From the NCBI RefSeq assembly GCF_023573145.1, contig NZ_CP097635.1:1054001-1118000 (forward strand): a stretch of DNA of 64,000 nucleotides, in the 5' to 3' direction. The DNA is from Aquincola tertiaricarbonis (GTDB lineage: Bacteria > Pseudomonadota > Gammaproteobacteria > Burkholderiales > Burkholderiaceae_C). Each line of letters starts with the position of its first letter. Position 1 is the first letter of the stretch. Under the pieces are notes generated by a model, which saw nothing but the letters and a program-made list of their open reading frames with translations, had not been told where the DNA came from and did no database searches. Below are positions 45,752 through 56,933 of this stretch, one piece after another. Both the position numbers and the translations under genes were made by a program.

Positions 45752-46384
45752 ATGAAGATGGATGACATCGCCGCCTTGGCACCGCAAATGGCAGCACAGG
45801 CTTCGCCGGAGATCTTCCAGCAGCTGGGCACCATCACCCGCCAGCTGCACGACACGCTGCACCAGCTGGGCGTGATGCCCAAGCTGAAGGACGCCGCCGA
45901 CGGCTTGCCCGACGCGCGCAGCCGCCTGAGCTACATCGCCCAGAAGACGGCCGCCGCCGCCGACAAGGTGCTGAACTCGGTCGACAGCGCCAAGGTGGAA
46001 CACCACACCATCACCGAGCAGACGCGCGCCATCGCGGCCGCCATCGTGGCCGACCCGGTGCGCGCCGTGGCCTCGGGCTCGGTGATGAACTTCGTGGGTG
46101 AGGTGGAACGCGCCACCGCCCGCATCGACCAGCACCTGACCGACATCATGCTGGCGCAAGACTTCCACGACCTCACCGGCCAGGTGGTGGCCAAGGTGGT
46201 GTCGCTGGCCACAGAGCTGGAATCTAGCTTGGTCAAGCTGCTGGTGCAGGCCGCGCCGCCCGAGCAGGCCCAGAAAGTGGAAACCGCCGTGCTCAACGGC
46301 CCGGTGGTGAACCCCGAAGGCCGCACCGACATCGTGCAGGACCAGAGCGAAGTCGACGACCTGCTCGCCAGCCTGGGCTTCTGA
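45752..46384 (+). CDS. cheZ: CheY phosphatase CheZ
   Basis: 210 residues. Long helices and the catalytic Gln in ARIDQHLTDIMLAQDFHDLT, followed by GQVVAKVV. The C-terminal DDLLASLGF is the CheY-binding peptide. Dephosphorylates CheY. RBS CAAGGAG. Confidence 0.93.
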   Translation: MKMDDIAALAPQMAAQASPEIFQQLGTITRQLHDTLHQLGVMPKLKDAADGLPDARSRLSYIAQKTAAAADKVLNSVDSAKVEHHTITEQTRAIAAAIVADPVRAVASGSVMNFVGEVERATARIDQHLTDIMLAQDFHDLTGQVVAKVVSLATELESSLVKLLVQAAPPEQAQKVETAVLNGPVVNPEGRTDIVQDQSEVDDLLASLGF

Positions 46385-46417
46385 CACATCCGGGCGCACT
46401 CTGAGCGCCCAGCCGGC

Positions 46418-46444
46418 TCAAGACCGGCGAGAAACTGCCGTAGT
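46418..46444 (+). promoter_or_regulatory. FliA (sigma-28)-like promoter
   Basis: TCAAG (46418-46422), 14 bases, GCCGTAGT (46437-46444), 33 bases before the proline-rich gene. One base differs from the GCCGATA consensus. Confidence 0.5.
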
Positions 46445-46476
46445 CCCTCTCAGGATCAGATCTTCGAGGGGTGACC

Positions 46477-46938
46477 ATGACTCCCATCTCGCCCAACACA
46501 GCCAGCCCCAGCACGCTGATGACCCCGGCGATCGAACGGCGCCCGCTGCCGTTGCCGACGCCGGCCCCATCACCCGCTACCGCCCCTGCCCCCGCGCCGG
46601 CACCCGCCAGCGCGGGCGCCGGTGCTGGCGCAACGGCCCAGGCGGCGAACCCGGGCAGCGCGGCCGATGGCAGCGCCCCGGGCGTGGCGAGTGCACCGAC
46701 GCCTGCGCCCGCGCCACCGCCGCCGCCCATCGAACTGCCCTTCAGCATCGGCTTCGGCCTCGGCTCCAAGCATGGATCGGGCTGCACCTGCGCAGCCTGC
46801 AAGGCCGTCACGCCCGCGGCGGGCAGCAGCGCCACCACTGCGGTGGACAGCGCCGAGCGCGGCCGCCAGGCGGTGGCCGCCTCCAGCTACGCGGGGCTGC
46901 GCAATCCGCTGGGCGCCAAGGTGGATGTCTCCGCTTGA
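46477..46938 (+). CDS. Proline/alanine-rich protein with CxCxxC motif
   Basis: 153 residues from the ATG at 46477 (GTG at 46471 also possible). Residues 25-85 are Pro/Ala repeats (PTPAPSPATAPAPAPAPASA). Residues 95-115 give FSIGFGLGSKHGSGCTCAAC, a short cysteine cluster. No membrane segment. It lies in the flagellar cluster behind a FliA-type promoter, so a late flagellar or chemotaxis role is likely. Not recognised as FlgM or another named protein. Confidence 0.55.
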   Translation: MTPISPNTASPSTLMTPAIERRPLPLPTPAPSPATAPAPAPAPASAGAGAGATAQAANPGSAADGSAPGVASAPTPAPAPPPPPIELPFSIGFGLGSKHGSGCTCAACKAVTPAAGSSATTAVDSAERGRQAVAASSYAGLRNPLGAKVDVSA

Positions 46939-46949
46939 ACTGCTTGCCA

Positions 46950-46991
46950 CTGTAGGAATTGCGCCGACAAGCCGCGCGGAACTTGCGGGAC
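46950..46991 (+). repeat. Second copy of the flhD leader block
   Basis: CTGTAGGAATTGCGCCGACA and the following bases match 42131-42172 at 31 of 42 positions, and lie 126 bases upstream of the second flhD-like gene. This supports duplication of flhD together with its regulatory leader. Confidence 0.5.
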
Positions 46992-47075
46992 AGCGCGCAT
47001 GGCGCAGCGGCGGCTGACGGCCGCGACGGGCCGCTCCTACAGTAGGCGGACCCCCATCGCGGTGCCGTAGCCCCC

Positions 47076-47372
47076 ATGAACAGCAGCCAGATCCTTGCGG
47101 AGATCCGCGAAGCCAACGTCGCCTACCTGATGCTCGCGCAGACCCTGCTGCGGGCCGACCGCGACGCCGCCCTGCAGCGCCTGGGGCTGAGCGCCAGCGC
47201 CGCCGAAGTCATCGAGCGCATGACGCCCGCGCAGCTGAGCCGCGCCGCCGCCAGCAACACGCTGATCTGCAGCTTCCGCATGGACGACGAACTGGTGTGG
47301 GACCTGCTGACCCACCACGTGCCGGCGGTTGACCTGCCCGAGACCGGCGCGGCGCGCACCCGCAAGGCCTGA
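47076..47372 (+). CDS. Second FlhD-like protein
   Basis: 98 residues. QILAEIREANVAYLMLAQTL, then LLRADRDAALQRLGLSA and SFRMDDELVWDLLTHH, closely match FlhD at 42276 over its whole length, with a shorter, different tail. There is no flhC beside it. It may replace or interfere with FlhD in the heteromer. Codon use looks native and there are no disruptions. Confidence 0.85.
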   Translation: MNSSQILAEIREANVAYLMLAQTLLRADRDAALQRLGLSASAAEVIERMTPAQLSRAAASNTLICSFRMDDELVWDLLTHHVPAVDLPETGAARTRKA

Positions 47373-47452
47373 GCGACAGATTTCCGCCCGCTTATCGGCG
47401 GTTGCGCGCCCGGGCGCCAGGGCACCATGGCAGCCACTAGATTGCCCCCGCC

Positions 47453-48616
47453 ATGGCCGATTCCGCCCAGGACAAGAACTTACCCGCCAGTGCCAAGAAG
47501 CTGGCCAAGGCCCGTGAGCAGGGCCAGGTGGCGCGTTCGGTCGACTTCGGCCACTTCGCGGCCATCGCCGTAGGCGGCTGGCTGCTGGTGAAGTGGGCGC
47601 CCGACATCGCCGAGTGGATGCAGAAGATCCTGATGCAAGGCCTGCGCTTCGACCATGCGATGCTGCAGAACCCCAAGCTGATGGGCGAGCGCGCCGCCGC
47701 GCTGGGCGTGCAGATGCTGATGGTCATCATTCCCATGGGCATCGTGATGTCGCTGGTGGGCGTGGCCAGCGCCTGCCTGTCCGGCGGCTGGAACTTCACC
47801 ACGAAGCCGCTGGCGCCCACCTTCGACAAGCTCAATCCGCTGTCGGGCGTGATGCGGCTGTTTTCCAAGGGGCAGCTGCTGCAGGCGCTGAAGTCGGTGC
47901 TGCTGGCGGCAGTGCTGGGCGCCGTGGGCGCTCTGTACCTGCAGTCGCGCATCGAATCGTTTGCCGCCACGCTGACGATGCCGCTGCCCGCGGCGCTGCA
48001 GCATGCGGTGAGCGCTTCGCTCACCGGCCTGATCCAGGTGGTGGTGACGCTGGCGCTGTTCGCCGCCATCGACGTGCCCTACCAGCGCTGGAAGCTGGCC
48101 AACGACCTGAAGATGAGCTTCCAGGACGCCAAGGACGAGCACAAGGAGGCCGAGGGCAACCAGGAGGTCAAGCAGAAGATCAAGGTCAAGATGCGGGAAA
48201 TGTCGCGCAAGCGCATGCTGGCCGCGGTGCCCAAGGCCGACCTGGTGGTGATGAACCCCACCCACTATGCGGTGGCGCTGCAGTACGACGAGAAGCAGAT
48301 GGGCGCGCCGCGCGTGGTGGCCAAGGGCACCGACCTGCTGGCGCTGCGCATCCGCGACATCGCGCGCGACGCCAAGGTGCCGGTGCTGGAGGCACCGCCG
48401 CTGGCACGCGCGCTGTACCAGCATGCCGAGCTGGAACGCGAGATTCCGGCCGCCCTCTTCTCGGCGGTGGCCCAGGTGCTGGCCTACGTGTACCAGCTGC
48501 GCGCGGCCATGGCCGGCGAGGCACCGCAGCCAGCCGAGCCGGCCGACCTGCCGGTGCCGCCCGAGCTGGACCCACACAACCCCGCCTACGTGCGGGCCAC
48601 CAAGCGTCACCGTTAG
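47453..48616 (+). CDS. flhB: Flagellar export apparatus protein FlhB
   Basis: 387 residues. Four membrane helices (residues 30-210), then a cytoplasmic domain with the autocleavage site NPTH in LVVMNPTHYAVALQYDEKQM. The N-terminus KKLAKAREQGQVARSVDFGH is the export-signal-like start. Sets the export switch from hook to filament. The upstream gap of 80 bases from the second flhD-like gene contains a CTTATCGGCGG stretch but no clear promoter. Confidence 0.96.
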   Translation: MADSAQDKNLPASAKKLAKAREQGQVARSVDFGHFAAIAVGGWLLVKWAPDIAEWMQKILMQGLRFDHAMLQNPKLMGERAAALGVQMLMVIIPMGIVMSLVGVASACLSGGWNFTTKPLAPTFDKLNPLSGVMRLFSKGQLLQALKSVLLAAVLGAVGALYLQSRIESFAATLTMPLPAALQHAVSASLTGLIQVVVTLALFAAIDVPYQRWKLANDLKMSFQDAKDEHKEAEGNQEVKQKIKVKMREMSRKRMLAAVPKADLVVMNPTHYAVALQYDEKQMGAPRVVAKGTDLLALRIRDIARDAKVPVLEAPPLARALYQHAELEREIPAALFSAVAQVLAYVYQLRAAMAGEAPQPAEPADLPVPPELDPHNPAYVRATKRHR

Positions 48617-48724
48617 TACGTACCCGCCGCACGCGCGCGGCGGCGGTACGGCAACGGGTAAACGGCGGCTTTCTTCCGCTTATTCGGGCTCAAGTTTTCG
48701 GGGCGGCCGGAACAATCCCGGCTC

Positions 48725-50842
48725 ATGAACCCGAGCCTCGCCCGCCTGCAGAACATCTTCGGAGACAACGCCGCGCTGGTGCGCGGCCTCGTCGGTCCGC
48801 TGTTCGTGGTGATCGTGCTGTCGATGATGGTGCTGCCGCTGCCGGGCTTCGTGCTCGACGTGGCCTTCACCTTCAACATCGCGATGGCGCTGATGGTGAT
48901 GATGGTGGCCGCCAACATGGTGCGGCCGCTGGACTTCTCGGCCTTTCCGGCGGTGCTGCTGGTCACCACGCTGCTGCGGCTGTCGCTGAACGTGGCCTCC
49001 ACCCGCGTGGTGCTGATGGAAGGCCACACCGGCCCCGGCGCCGCGGGCAAGGTGATCGAGTCCTTCGGCCACTTCCTGATCGGCGGCAACTTCGCGGTCG
49101 GCCTGATCGTCTTCGCCATCCTGGTGGTCATCAACTTCATCGTGGTGACCAAGGGTGCCGAGCGCATCGCCGAGGTGGGCGCCCGGTTCGCGCTGGATGC
49201 GATGCCCGGCAAGCAGATGGCCATCGACGCCGACCTCAATGCCGGCCTGATCAACGAGGACGAAGCCAAGAAGCGCCGCGCCGAGGTGGGTGAAGAAGCC
49301 GACTTCTTCGGCTCCATGGACGGTGCCAGCAAGTTCGTGCGCGGTGACGCGGTGGCCGGCCTGCTGATCCTGTTCATCAACCTGATCGGTGGCTTCATCA
49401 TCGGCGTGGTGCAGCACGGCCTGACGGCCAGCGAAGCGGCCAACACCTACGTGCTGCTGGCGGTGGGCGATGCGCTGGTGGCGCAGATCCCGGCGCTGCT
49501 GATCTCGGTGGCCGCGGCCATGGTGGTCTCGCGCGTGGGCAAGGAAAGCGATATCGGCACCCAGGTGCGCAAGCAGGTGTTCGGCTCGCCCACCTCGCTG
49601 GGGCTGACGGCCGGCGTCGTCGGCCTGATCGGCGTGATCCCCGGCATGCCCAACCTGGTGTTCCTGCTGATCGCCGGTGCCACCGGCGCGCTGGCCTGGA
49701 AGGCCCGCCAGGCCGAGCTGAAGGCCAAGGCAGCGCCGGTGCCGGCACCGGGCGCGCCCGGTGCGGCGGCCGGCCCCGGCGCCGAGGCGCCGCCCGCCAA
49801 CGTGGAAGCCAGCTGGGACGACCTGGTGCCGGTGGACACGCTGAGCCTGGAGGTGGGCTACCGCCTCATTGCGCTGGTGGACAAGGAACGAAAGGGCGAC
49901 CTGCTGGGCCGCATCAAGGGCGTGCGCAAGAAGTTCGCGCAGGACGTGGGCTTCCTGCCGCCGCCGGTGCACATCCGCGACAACCTGGAGCTCAAGCCCA
50001 GCATGTACCGCGTGGCCCTGCGCGGCGCCGTGATCGGCGAAGCCGAGGCCTTTCCGGGGATGCTGCTGGCCATCAACCCCGGCGGCGCCACCCAGCAACT
50101 CATCGGCACCAAGACCACGGATCCGGCCTTCGGACTGCCCGCGGTATGGATCGAGGAGCGCCAGCGGGAGGTGGCCCAAATGGCCGGATTTACGGTTGTT
50201 GATTGCTCGACCGTCGTGGCGACCCATCTTTCACACTTGATGCAGGTCCAGGCCGCCAAGCTGCTGGGCCGCGTTGAAGTGCAAAACCTGGTGGAACACG
50301 TCACCAAGCTGGCCCCCAAGCTGATCGAAGACGTGATCCCCAAGATGGTCGGAATCGCCACTGTGCAAAAGGTCCTGCAACTGCTGCTCGAAGAAGGTGT
50401 CCACATCCGGGACATGCGTTCGATCGTGGAGTGCCTGGCCGAGCATGCGGCGGTGGTCACCGACCCCACCGAACTGGCCCGCCGCATCCGCGTGCATCTG
50501 GCCCCGGCCATCGTCCAGCAGATCTACGGCGCCGCCCGCGAGCTGGACGTGATCGCGCTGGACCCCGAACTGGAGCGCCTGATCACCCAGGCCCTGACTT
50601 CGCCGCACGGTGCCGCGCTGGACCCCGGCGTGGCCGAGAGCATCACCCGCGGCGCGGCCGACACCTCGCGGCAGCAGGAAGAGCTGGGCGTGCCCGCCTG
50701 CCTGCTGGTGCCCGACCTGATCCGCGCCCCGATGGCCCGGCTGCTGCGCCGCGCGGCGCCGCGGCTCAAGGTGCTGGCGCACAGCGAGATTCCTGACACC
50801 CACACGATCCGGATCGGTTCGATCATTGGAGGCACGGCATGA
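48725..50842 (+). CDS. flhA: Flagellar export gate protein FlhA
   Basis: 705 residues. Eight N-terminal membrane helices (first ones VVIVLSMMVLPLPGFVLDVA, FNIAMALMVMMVAANMV) and the FHIPEP-type block RLSLNVASTRVVL, followed by a large cytoplasmic domain with PAVWIEERQREVAQMAGFTV. Energises and selects export substrates. Its stop overlaps flhF by ATGA. Confidence 0.97.
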   Translation: MNPSLARLQNIFGDNAALVRGLVGPLFVVIVLSMMVLPLPGFVLDVAFTFNIAMALMVMMVAANMVRPLDFSAFPAVLLVTTLLRLSLNVASTRVVLMEGHTGPGAAGKVIESFGHFLIGGNFAVGLIVFAILVVINFIVVTKGAERIAEVGARFALDAMPGKQMAIDADLNAGLINEDEAKKRRAEVGEEADFFGSMDGASKFVRGDAVAGLLILFINLIGGFIIGVVQHGLTASEAANTYVLLAVGDALVAQIPALLISVAAAMVVSRVGKESDIGTQVRKQVFGSPTSLGLTAGVVGLIGVIPGMPNLVFLLIAGATGALAWKARQAELKAKAAPVPAPGAPGAAAGPGAEAPPANVEASWDDLVPVDTLSLEVGYRLIALVDKERKGDLLGRIKGVRKKFAQDVGFLPPPVHIRDNLELKPSMYRVALRGAVIGEAEAFPGMLLAINPGGATQQLIGTKTTDPAFGLPAVWIEERQREVAQMAGFTVVDCSTVVATHLSHLMQVQAAKLLGRVEVQNLVEHVTKLAPKLIEDVIPKMVGIATVQKVLQLLLEEGVHIRDMRSIVECLAEHAAVVTDPTELARRIRVHLAPAIVQQIYGAARELDVIALDPELERLITQALTSPHGAALDPGVAESITRGAADTSRQQEELGVPACLLVPDLIRAPMARLLRRAAPRLKVLAHSEIPDTHTIRIGSIIGGTA

Positions 50843-52431
50843 ACGTCAAGCGCTTCACGGGGCGCACTTCGCGCGACGCCCTGAACCTGGTGCGCCAGGC
50901 CTTCGGTGACGACGCCGTCGTGCTGTCCACCCGCCCCTGCGCCGAAGGCGTGGAGGTGCTGGCGATGGCGCCGGACGGCCTGCAGCAGATCGAACGTGCG
51001 GCCAGCCAGGCCGGCACCGTGCGTGCACCGGCAGTCGCCCCTGCACCCGCCCCCGCCGCCCGCGGCCACCGCGACCTGCGCGAGATGGCGCGCGCCGAGA
51101 CCTCGCGCCTGGAGCAGCGCATCGCCGCGCGCGAAGCGCGGATCGAAGAGCGCATCGAACCCCGCATCGATTCCCGCATCGACAGCGAACCGGCCGCCGA
51201 GGTGGAGCGCGACGTCGGCCGCCTGGGCATGAGCACCCTCACCTTCCAGGACTACGTGCGCGAGCGCATGCTCAAGCGCCGCAAGGCCGAGCTGCAGCCC
51301 GAGGCCCCGACCGCCGAGCCGCCGCCGGTGCGCGCCACGCTGGGCGAGCGCCCGGCCCGCACCGTGCGCCATGAGCTGCCCAACATCGAGCCGCGCCCCG
51401 AACCGCCGCGCCGCCGCCGCCCGCCAGTGCTGCGCGACGAGATCCGCCAGGCGCAGGTGCCGCTGGAAGACGAGCTGGGCGCCGCCCGCGACACCCAGTT
51501 CGAGATGATGAGCGAGCTGCGCTCGATGAAGGGCCTGATCGAGGAGCGCTTCGGCGCCCTGGCCTTCATGGAACGCATGCAGCGCAACCCGCGCCAGGCC
51601 AACCTGACCCAGAAGCTGCTGGACTGCGGCTTCTCGCCTGCGCTGATCCGCAAGCTGGCCGACGGCCTGCCCGGCGATGCGCTGGACGAAACCATTTGGG
51701 CCGCCAGCGTGCTGGAGCGCAACCTGATGGCCGCCGAGCATGAACCCCCGGTGGAAGACGCCGGCGGCGTGTACGCGATGATCGGCTCCACCGGCGTGGG
51801 CAAGACCACCACCACCGCCAAGATTGCCGCCGCCTTCGCCACCAAGCACGGCGCCGGCCACCTGGGCCTGATCACGCTGGACGCCTACCGTGTGGGCGCG
51901 CACGAGCAGCTGCGCACCTACGGCCGCATCCTGGGCGTGCCGGTGCACACCGCGCACGACCGCGCTTCGCTCGAAGACCTGCTGGACCTGCTGTCCGGCA
52001 AGAAGATGGTGCTGATCGACACCGCCGGCATGGCCCAGCGCGACAGCCGCACCCGCGAGCTGCTGGACATGGTGGGCCACCGCGCCATCCAGAAGCTGCT
52101 GGTGGTCAACGCCAGCGCACAGGGCGAAACCATCGAGGACGTGATGCTGAGCTACCAGGCCAAGGCCTGCCGCGGCGTGGTGCTGTCCAAGATCGACGAG
52201 GCCGTGAAGCTGGGCCCGGCGCTGGACGCGCTGATCCGCCACAAGCTGCGCGTGGTGGGCGTGGCCAACGGCCAGCGTGTACCCGAAGACTGGCACCGGC
52301 TGTCGGCCCAGGCCCTGGTGCAGCGCGCCTTCAAGGCCGCGCCCGCCGCTTCCTGGCGCATGGACGCCAACGACGTGAACCTGATCTTCGCGGGCTCCAA
52401 CGCCGCCCGCGGCAACTCCGCCCACGCCTGA
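50839..52431 (+). CDS. flhF: SRP-like GTPase FlhF
   Basis: 530 residues. N-terminal B domain (MNVKRFTGRTSRDALNLVRQ), a long linker, and the NG GTPase domain: P-loop MIGSTGVGKTTTTAKIAA, GLITLDAYRVGAHEQLRTYG, LIDTAGMAQRD and LSKIDEA. Positions the flagellum at the pole. Overlaps flhA and precedes the flhG-like gene by 14 bases. Confidence 0.95.
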   Translation: MNVKRFTGRTSRDALNLVRQAFGDDAVVLSTRPCAEGVEVLAMAPDGLQQIERAASQAGTVRAPAVAPAPAPAARGHRDLREMARAETSRLEQRIAAREARIEERIEPRIDSRIDSEPAAEVERDVGRLGMSTLTFQDYVRERMLKRRKAELQPEAPTAEPPPVRATLGERPARTVRHELPNIEPRPEPPRRRRPPVLRDEIRQAQVPLEDELGAARDTQFEMMSELRSMKGLIEERFGALAFMERMQRNPRQANLTQKLLDCGFSPALIRKLADGLPGDALDETIWAASVLERNLMAAEHEPPVEDAGGVYAMIGSTGVGKTTTTAKIAAAFATKHGAGHLGLITLDAYRVGAHEQLRTYGRILGVPVHTAHDRASLEDLLDLLSGKKMVLIDTAGMAQRDSRTRELLDMVGHRAIQKLLVVNASAQGETIEDVMLSYQAKACRGVVLSKIDEAVKLGPALDALIRHKLRVVGVANGQRVPEDWHRLSAQALVQRAFKAAPAASWRMDANDVNLIFAGSNAARGNSAHA

Positions 52432-52445
52432 GGACCCGAGACGAC

Positions 52446-53237
52446 ATGCGTGACTTCTACGCCAGCCGCAGCGCCCCGCTGGACCAGGCAGACGGCTTGC
52501 GCCGCCTGTTCAGCCCGACGCGCACCCGCTACATCGCGGTGGCCAGCAACCCGCACGTGGCCTTTGCCACCGTGCTGATCGAGCGCCTGACGACGGCCAT
52601 CGCCGCCAGCGGCCGCAAGCTGCTGCTGGCGGATGCGGCCGAGTCCGCCCCCGAGCCGCATGAACTCACGCAGCTGGACCTGGCCGCCGGCATCGAGGAG
52701 CTGTCCCCGCAGATCGGCTACCTGGCCGCCCGCGGCCTGCCGCTGCGCCATGTAGACACCCGCGGCTCCTGCGCCGGCCTGCTGCGCCAGCTGGCCGATG
52801 CCGCACCGCAGGCCGACGTGGTGCTGGTGCACGCCAGCGCCAGCGAACTGAGCCGGCTGTTCAGCCACCGCGCGGTGCGCCCGGTGCTGCTGGCCGCCGA
52901 CCACGGCCCCAGCGTGACCCATGCCTATGCGGCGATGAAGATCCTGGCCGCCCGCACCGGCCTGATGGCCTTCGACCTGATGCTGGCCGTGGGCCCGCAA
53001 CGCGGCCGCCGTGAACACGTGGCCCGCCAGATCGCGCAATGCGCCGACAGCTTCCTGGGCGCGGCGGTGCACGACTGGGTGGCGGTGGACCCCGCCTGCA
53101 ACGTGGCCGAAGCCCCCGACAACGCGCTGATGCGGCTGGTGCGCCGGCAGCTGGCGGACGACACCGCTGCCACCGAAGTGGCGGCGCCGGCGTGGCAAGG
53201 CCGCGGCACGGCGCCCTCTTCGCTGATGGCCAACTGA
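52446..53237 (+). CDS. flhG: FlhG/FleN-like protein without a P-loop
   Basis: 263 residues. The N-terminal activating motif DQADGLRRLF (residues 14-23), which stimulates FlhF GTPase, is present. The usual KGGVGKT Walker A of FlhG is replaced: after RYIAVAS comes NPHVAFATVLIERLTTAIAA, with no glycine-lysine pattern. The fold otherwise follows MinD/FlhG. It probably binds FlhF and limits flagellar number without ATP hydrolysis. The location between flhF and fliA is standard. Confidence 0.85.
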   Translation: MRDFYASRSAPLDQADGLRRLFSPTRTRYIAVASNPHVAFATVLIERLTTAIAASGRKLLLADAAESAPEPHELTQLDLAAGIEELSPQIGYLAARGLPLRHVDTRGSCAGLLRQLADAAPQADVVLVHASASELSRLFSHRAVRPVLLAADHGPSVTHAYAAMKILAARTGLMAFDLMLAVGPQRGRREHVARQIAQCADSFLGAAVHDWVAVDPACNVAEAPDNALMRLVRRQLADDTAATEVAAPAWQGRGTAPSSLMAN

Positions 53238-53255
53238 TTCCCTGGAGCCCTGGAC

Positions 53256-53969
53256 ATGTACAACGCCAAAGGCCGTACCGACAACAACGCGATGCTCAAG
53301 CAGTACAGCCCTCTGGTGCGCCGCCTCGCCCATCAGATGATCGCCAAGCTGCCTGCCAACGTGGAGATCGACGACCTGATCCAGGTGGGCATGATCGGCC
53401 TGAACGATGCGCTCGGCCGCTTCGACGCCGCCCAGGGTGTGCAGTTCGAGACCTTCGCCACCCAGCGCATCCGCGGCGCCATGCTCGACGAACTGCGCGG
53501 CAGCGACTGGATGAGCCGCGGCAACCGCCGCCAGCAGCGCAACATCGAAGCCGCGGTGCACAAGCTGGAGCAGAAGCTCGGCCGTGCCCCGCAGGAATCC
53601 GAGATCGCCGCCGAGATGGGCATCACCCTGGTGGAATACCAGGAGCTGCTGGGCAAGGTGCGCGGCACGCAGCTGGTGTACCTGGAAGACCTGAGCGGCG
53701 ACGAAGGCGACGACGACTACCTGGAGCGCCACGTCGGCACCGAAGATGCCAACCCGATGGCGGTGCTGCAGGACATGCGCATGCGCACCGCGCTGGTGGA
53801 GGCCATCAAGCTGCTGCCCGAGCGTGAGCAGTACGTGATGAGCATGTACTACGAGCACGACATGAACCTCAAGGAAATCGCCGCCGTGCTCAAGGTGACC
53901 GAGAGCCGCGTGTGCCAGCTGCACAGCCAGAGCATCGCGCGCCTGCGCGTCAAGCTGCGCGAATGGTGA
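53256..53969 (+). CDS. fliA: Flagellar sigma factor FliA (sigma-28)
   Basis: 237 residues. Region 2 (NVEIDDLIQVGMIGLNDALG and FETFATQRIRGAMLDELRGS), region 3 and region 4 with LKEIAAVLKVTESRVCQLHS. Recognises TCAAG-N-GCCGATA promoters, which occur twice before motA and once before 46477. Starts 18 bases after flhG. Confidence 0.97.
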   Translation: MYNAKGRTDNNAMLKQYSPLVRRLAHQMIAKLPANVEIDDLIQVGMIGLNDALGRFDAAQGVQFETFATQRIRGAMLDELRGSDWMSRGNRRQQRNIEAAVHKLEQKLGRAPQESEIAAEMGITLVEYQELLGKVRGTQLVYLEDLSGDEGDDDYLERHVGTEDANPMAVLQDMRMRTALVEAIKLLPEREQYVMSMYYEHDMNLKEIAAVLKVTESRVCQLHSQSIARLRVKLREW

Positions 53970-54022
53970 TGGCCTGACCCCCCAGGCCGCCGATCACCGC
54001 AGTACCTTCAAAGGCAGTCGTC

Positions 54023-55400
54023 ATGTTCAAGCAGTTGTGGGCCTCGGCCCCTTCCCTGGCCGAGGCGGCGCCCGCCGCCACGCACGCGCAACCGGCCGCA
54101 GCGGCGGCAGACGGCTCGCAGATGGTGTCGCGGCTGGCCCAGCACGCCTCCAAGCTGGGGCGCGAGGCGGCCGAGGTGCGGGGCGTCATCGGCGACACGC
54201 GGCAGACTGCCGAGACGCAGGCCGCCACCGCGCGTGAACTGGCGCGGCAGGTCAAGGACGTGGCCCGCGTGCAGCAGGTCATCGGCACCCACACCGAGCA
54301 GGGCGTGGCCGCGGTCGACCGCGCCCGCGTCGCGGTGCAGGCGGTGGGCAGCGAGGTGACCGGCATCGTCGAGACGCTGCGCAAGGTGGCCGAAGCGGCG
54401 CATGACATCACCCAGATCGCGTTGCAGACACGGCTGGTGGCCTTCAACGCCAGCGTGGAAGCCAAGCGCGCGGGTGAAGCCGGCCGCGGCTTCGGCGTGG
54501 TGGCCGATGCGGTGAAGGACCTGGCCGCCCGCGTGGAAGCCTCGTCCAAGGACATCATGGGCACCATGGCCCACCTGGACACCCGCATCGGCACGCTGGC
54601 CCGCGAGATCCAGGCCCCGGAGCAGCAGAAGACGAGCGGCACCGCCGCCGGCGGCACGCCGCAAAGCGGCGTGCATGCCGCGCTGGACGAAGTGGCCGAC
54701 GAAGTCGGCCGCATCGCCGCCGCCGCCGAACAGAGCCGCGGCGCCTGCGGGCTGCTGGACCAGCAGATGGGCGCCATCGAGCAGCACATGCGCCAGACCA
54801 CGCGTGCGCTGGACAACGCCATTGGCCGCAGCGAGAACCTGCTGCGCGTGAGCGAGCAGCTGATCGAGCTGGCCGCCGACAGCGGTGTGGTGACCGAGGA
54901 CACGCCCTACATCCAGGCCGCCCAGCAGGCCGCGGCCGAGGTGGGCAAGCTGCTGGAAGGCGCGGTCAAGCAAGGCAGCATCAGCCTGGCCGACCTGTTC
55001 GACGAACGCTATGTGCCCATCGCGGGCACCCAGCCGGCGCAGCACACCACGCGCTTTTGCGCACTGGCCGACCGCCTGCTGCCGCCGGTGCAGGAACGCA
55101 TGCTGCAGCTCAGCGACAAGGTGGTGTATTGCATCGCCGCCGACCGCAACGGCTACGTGGCCACCCACAACAAGCAGTACAACCACCCGCAGCGCGGCGA
55201 CCTGGCCTGGGACACGGCCCACAGCCGCTACCGCCGCATCTTCAACGACCGCACCGGCCTGGCCAGCGCGCAGAACAAGCGGCCCTTCCTGCTGCAGACC
55301 TACCGCCGCGACATGGGCGGCGGTCACTTCGTGGTGATGAAGGAAGCCGCCGCGCCCATCACCGTCAACGGCCGCCACTGGGGCGGGCTGCGGCTGGCCT

Positions 55401-55411
<11 letters not shown>
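54023..55411 (+). CDS. Soluble methyl-accepting chemotaxis-like receptor
   Basis: 462 residues without a membrane segment. The MA signalling helices carry [20 protein letters not shown] then [14 protein letters not shown]. The C-terminal part ([40 protein letters not shown]) resembles a small Cache/PAS-like sensor, placed after the signalling domain. An intracellular chemoreceptor by this reading. The tail overlaps the convergent xylB gene by 11 bases. Confidence 0.78.
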
Positions 55412-56861
<1,450 letters not shown>

Positions 56862-56933
56862 GCGGGGATGCTAGTGGGCGCCAGCGGCGATGATCGATAC
56901 CCTCTTGTCCTGAACTTCAACCCTGCTGTTGCC

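Noticed and set aside
48690..48724. FliA promoter before flhA (TCAAG at about 48691)
   Set aside because: The -10 would be GCCGGAAC with an 11-base spacer, too far from the consensus.
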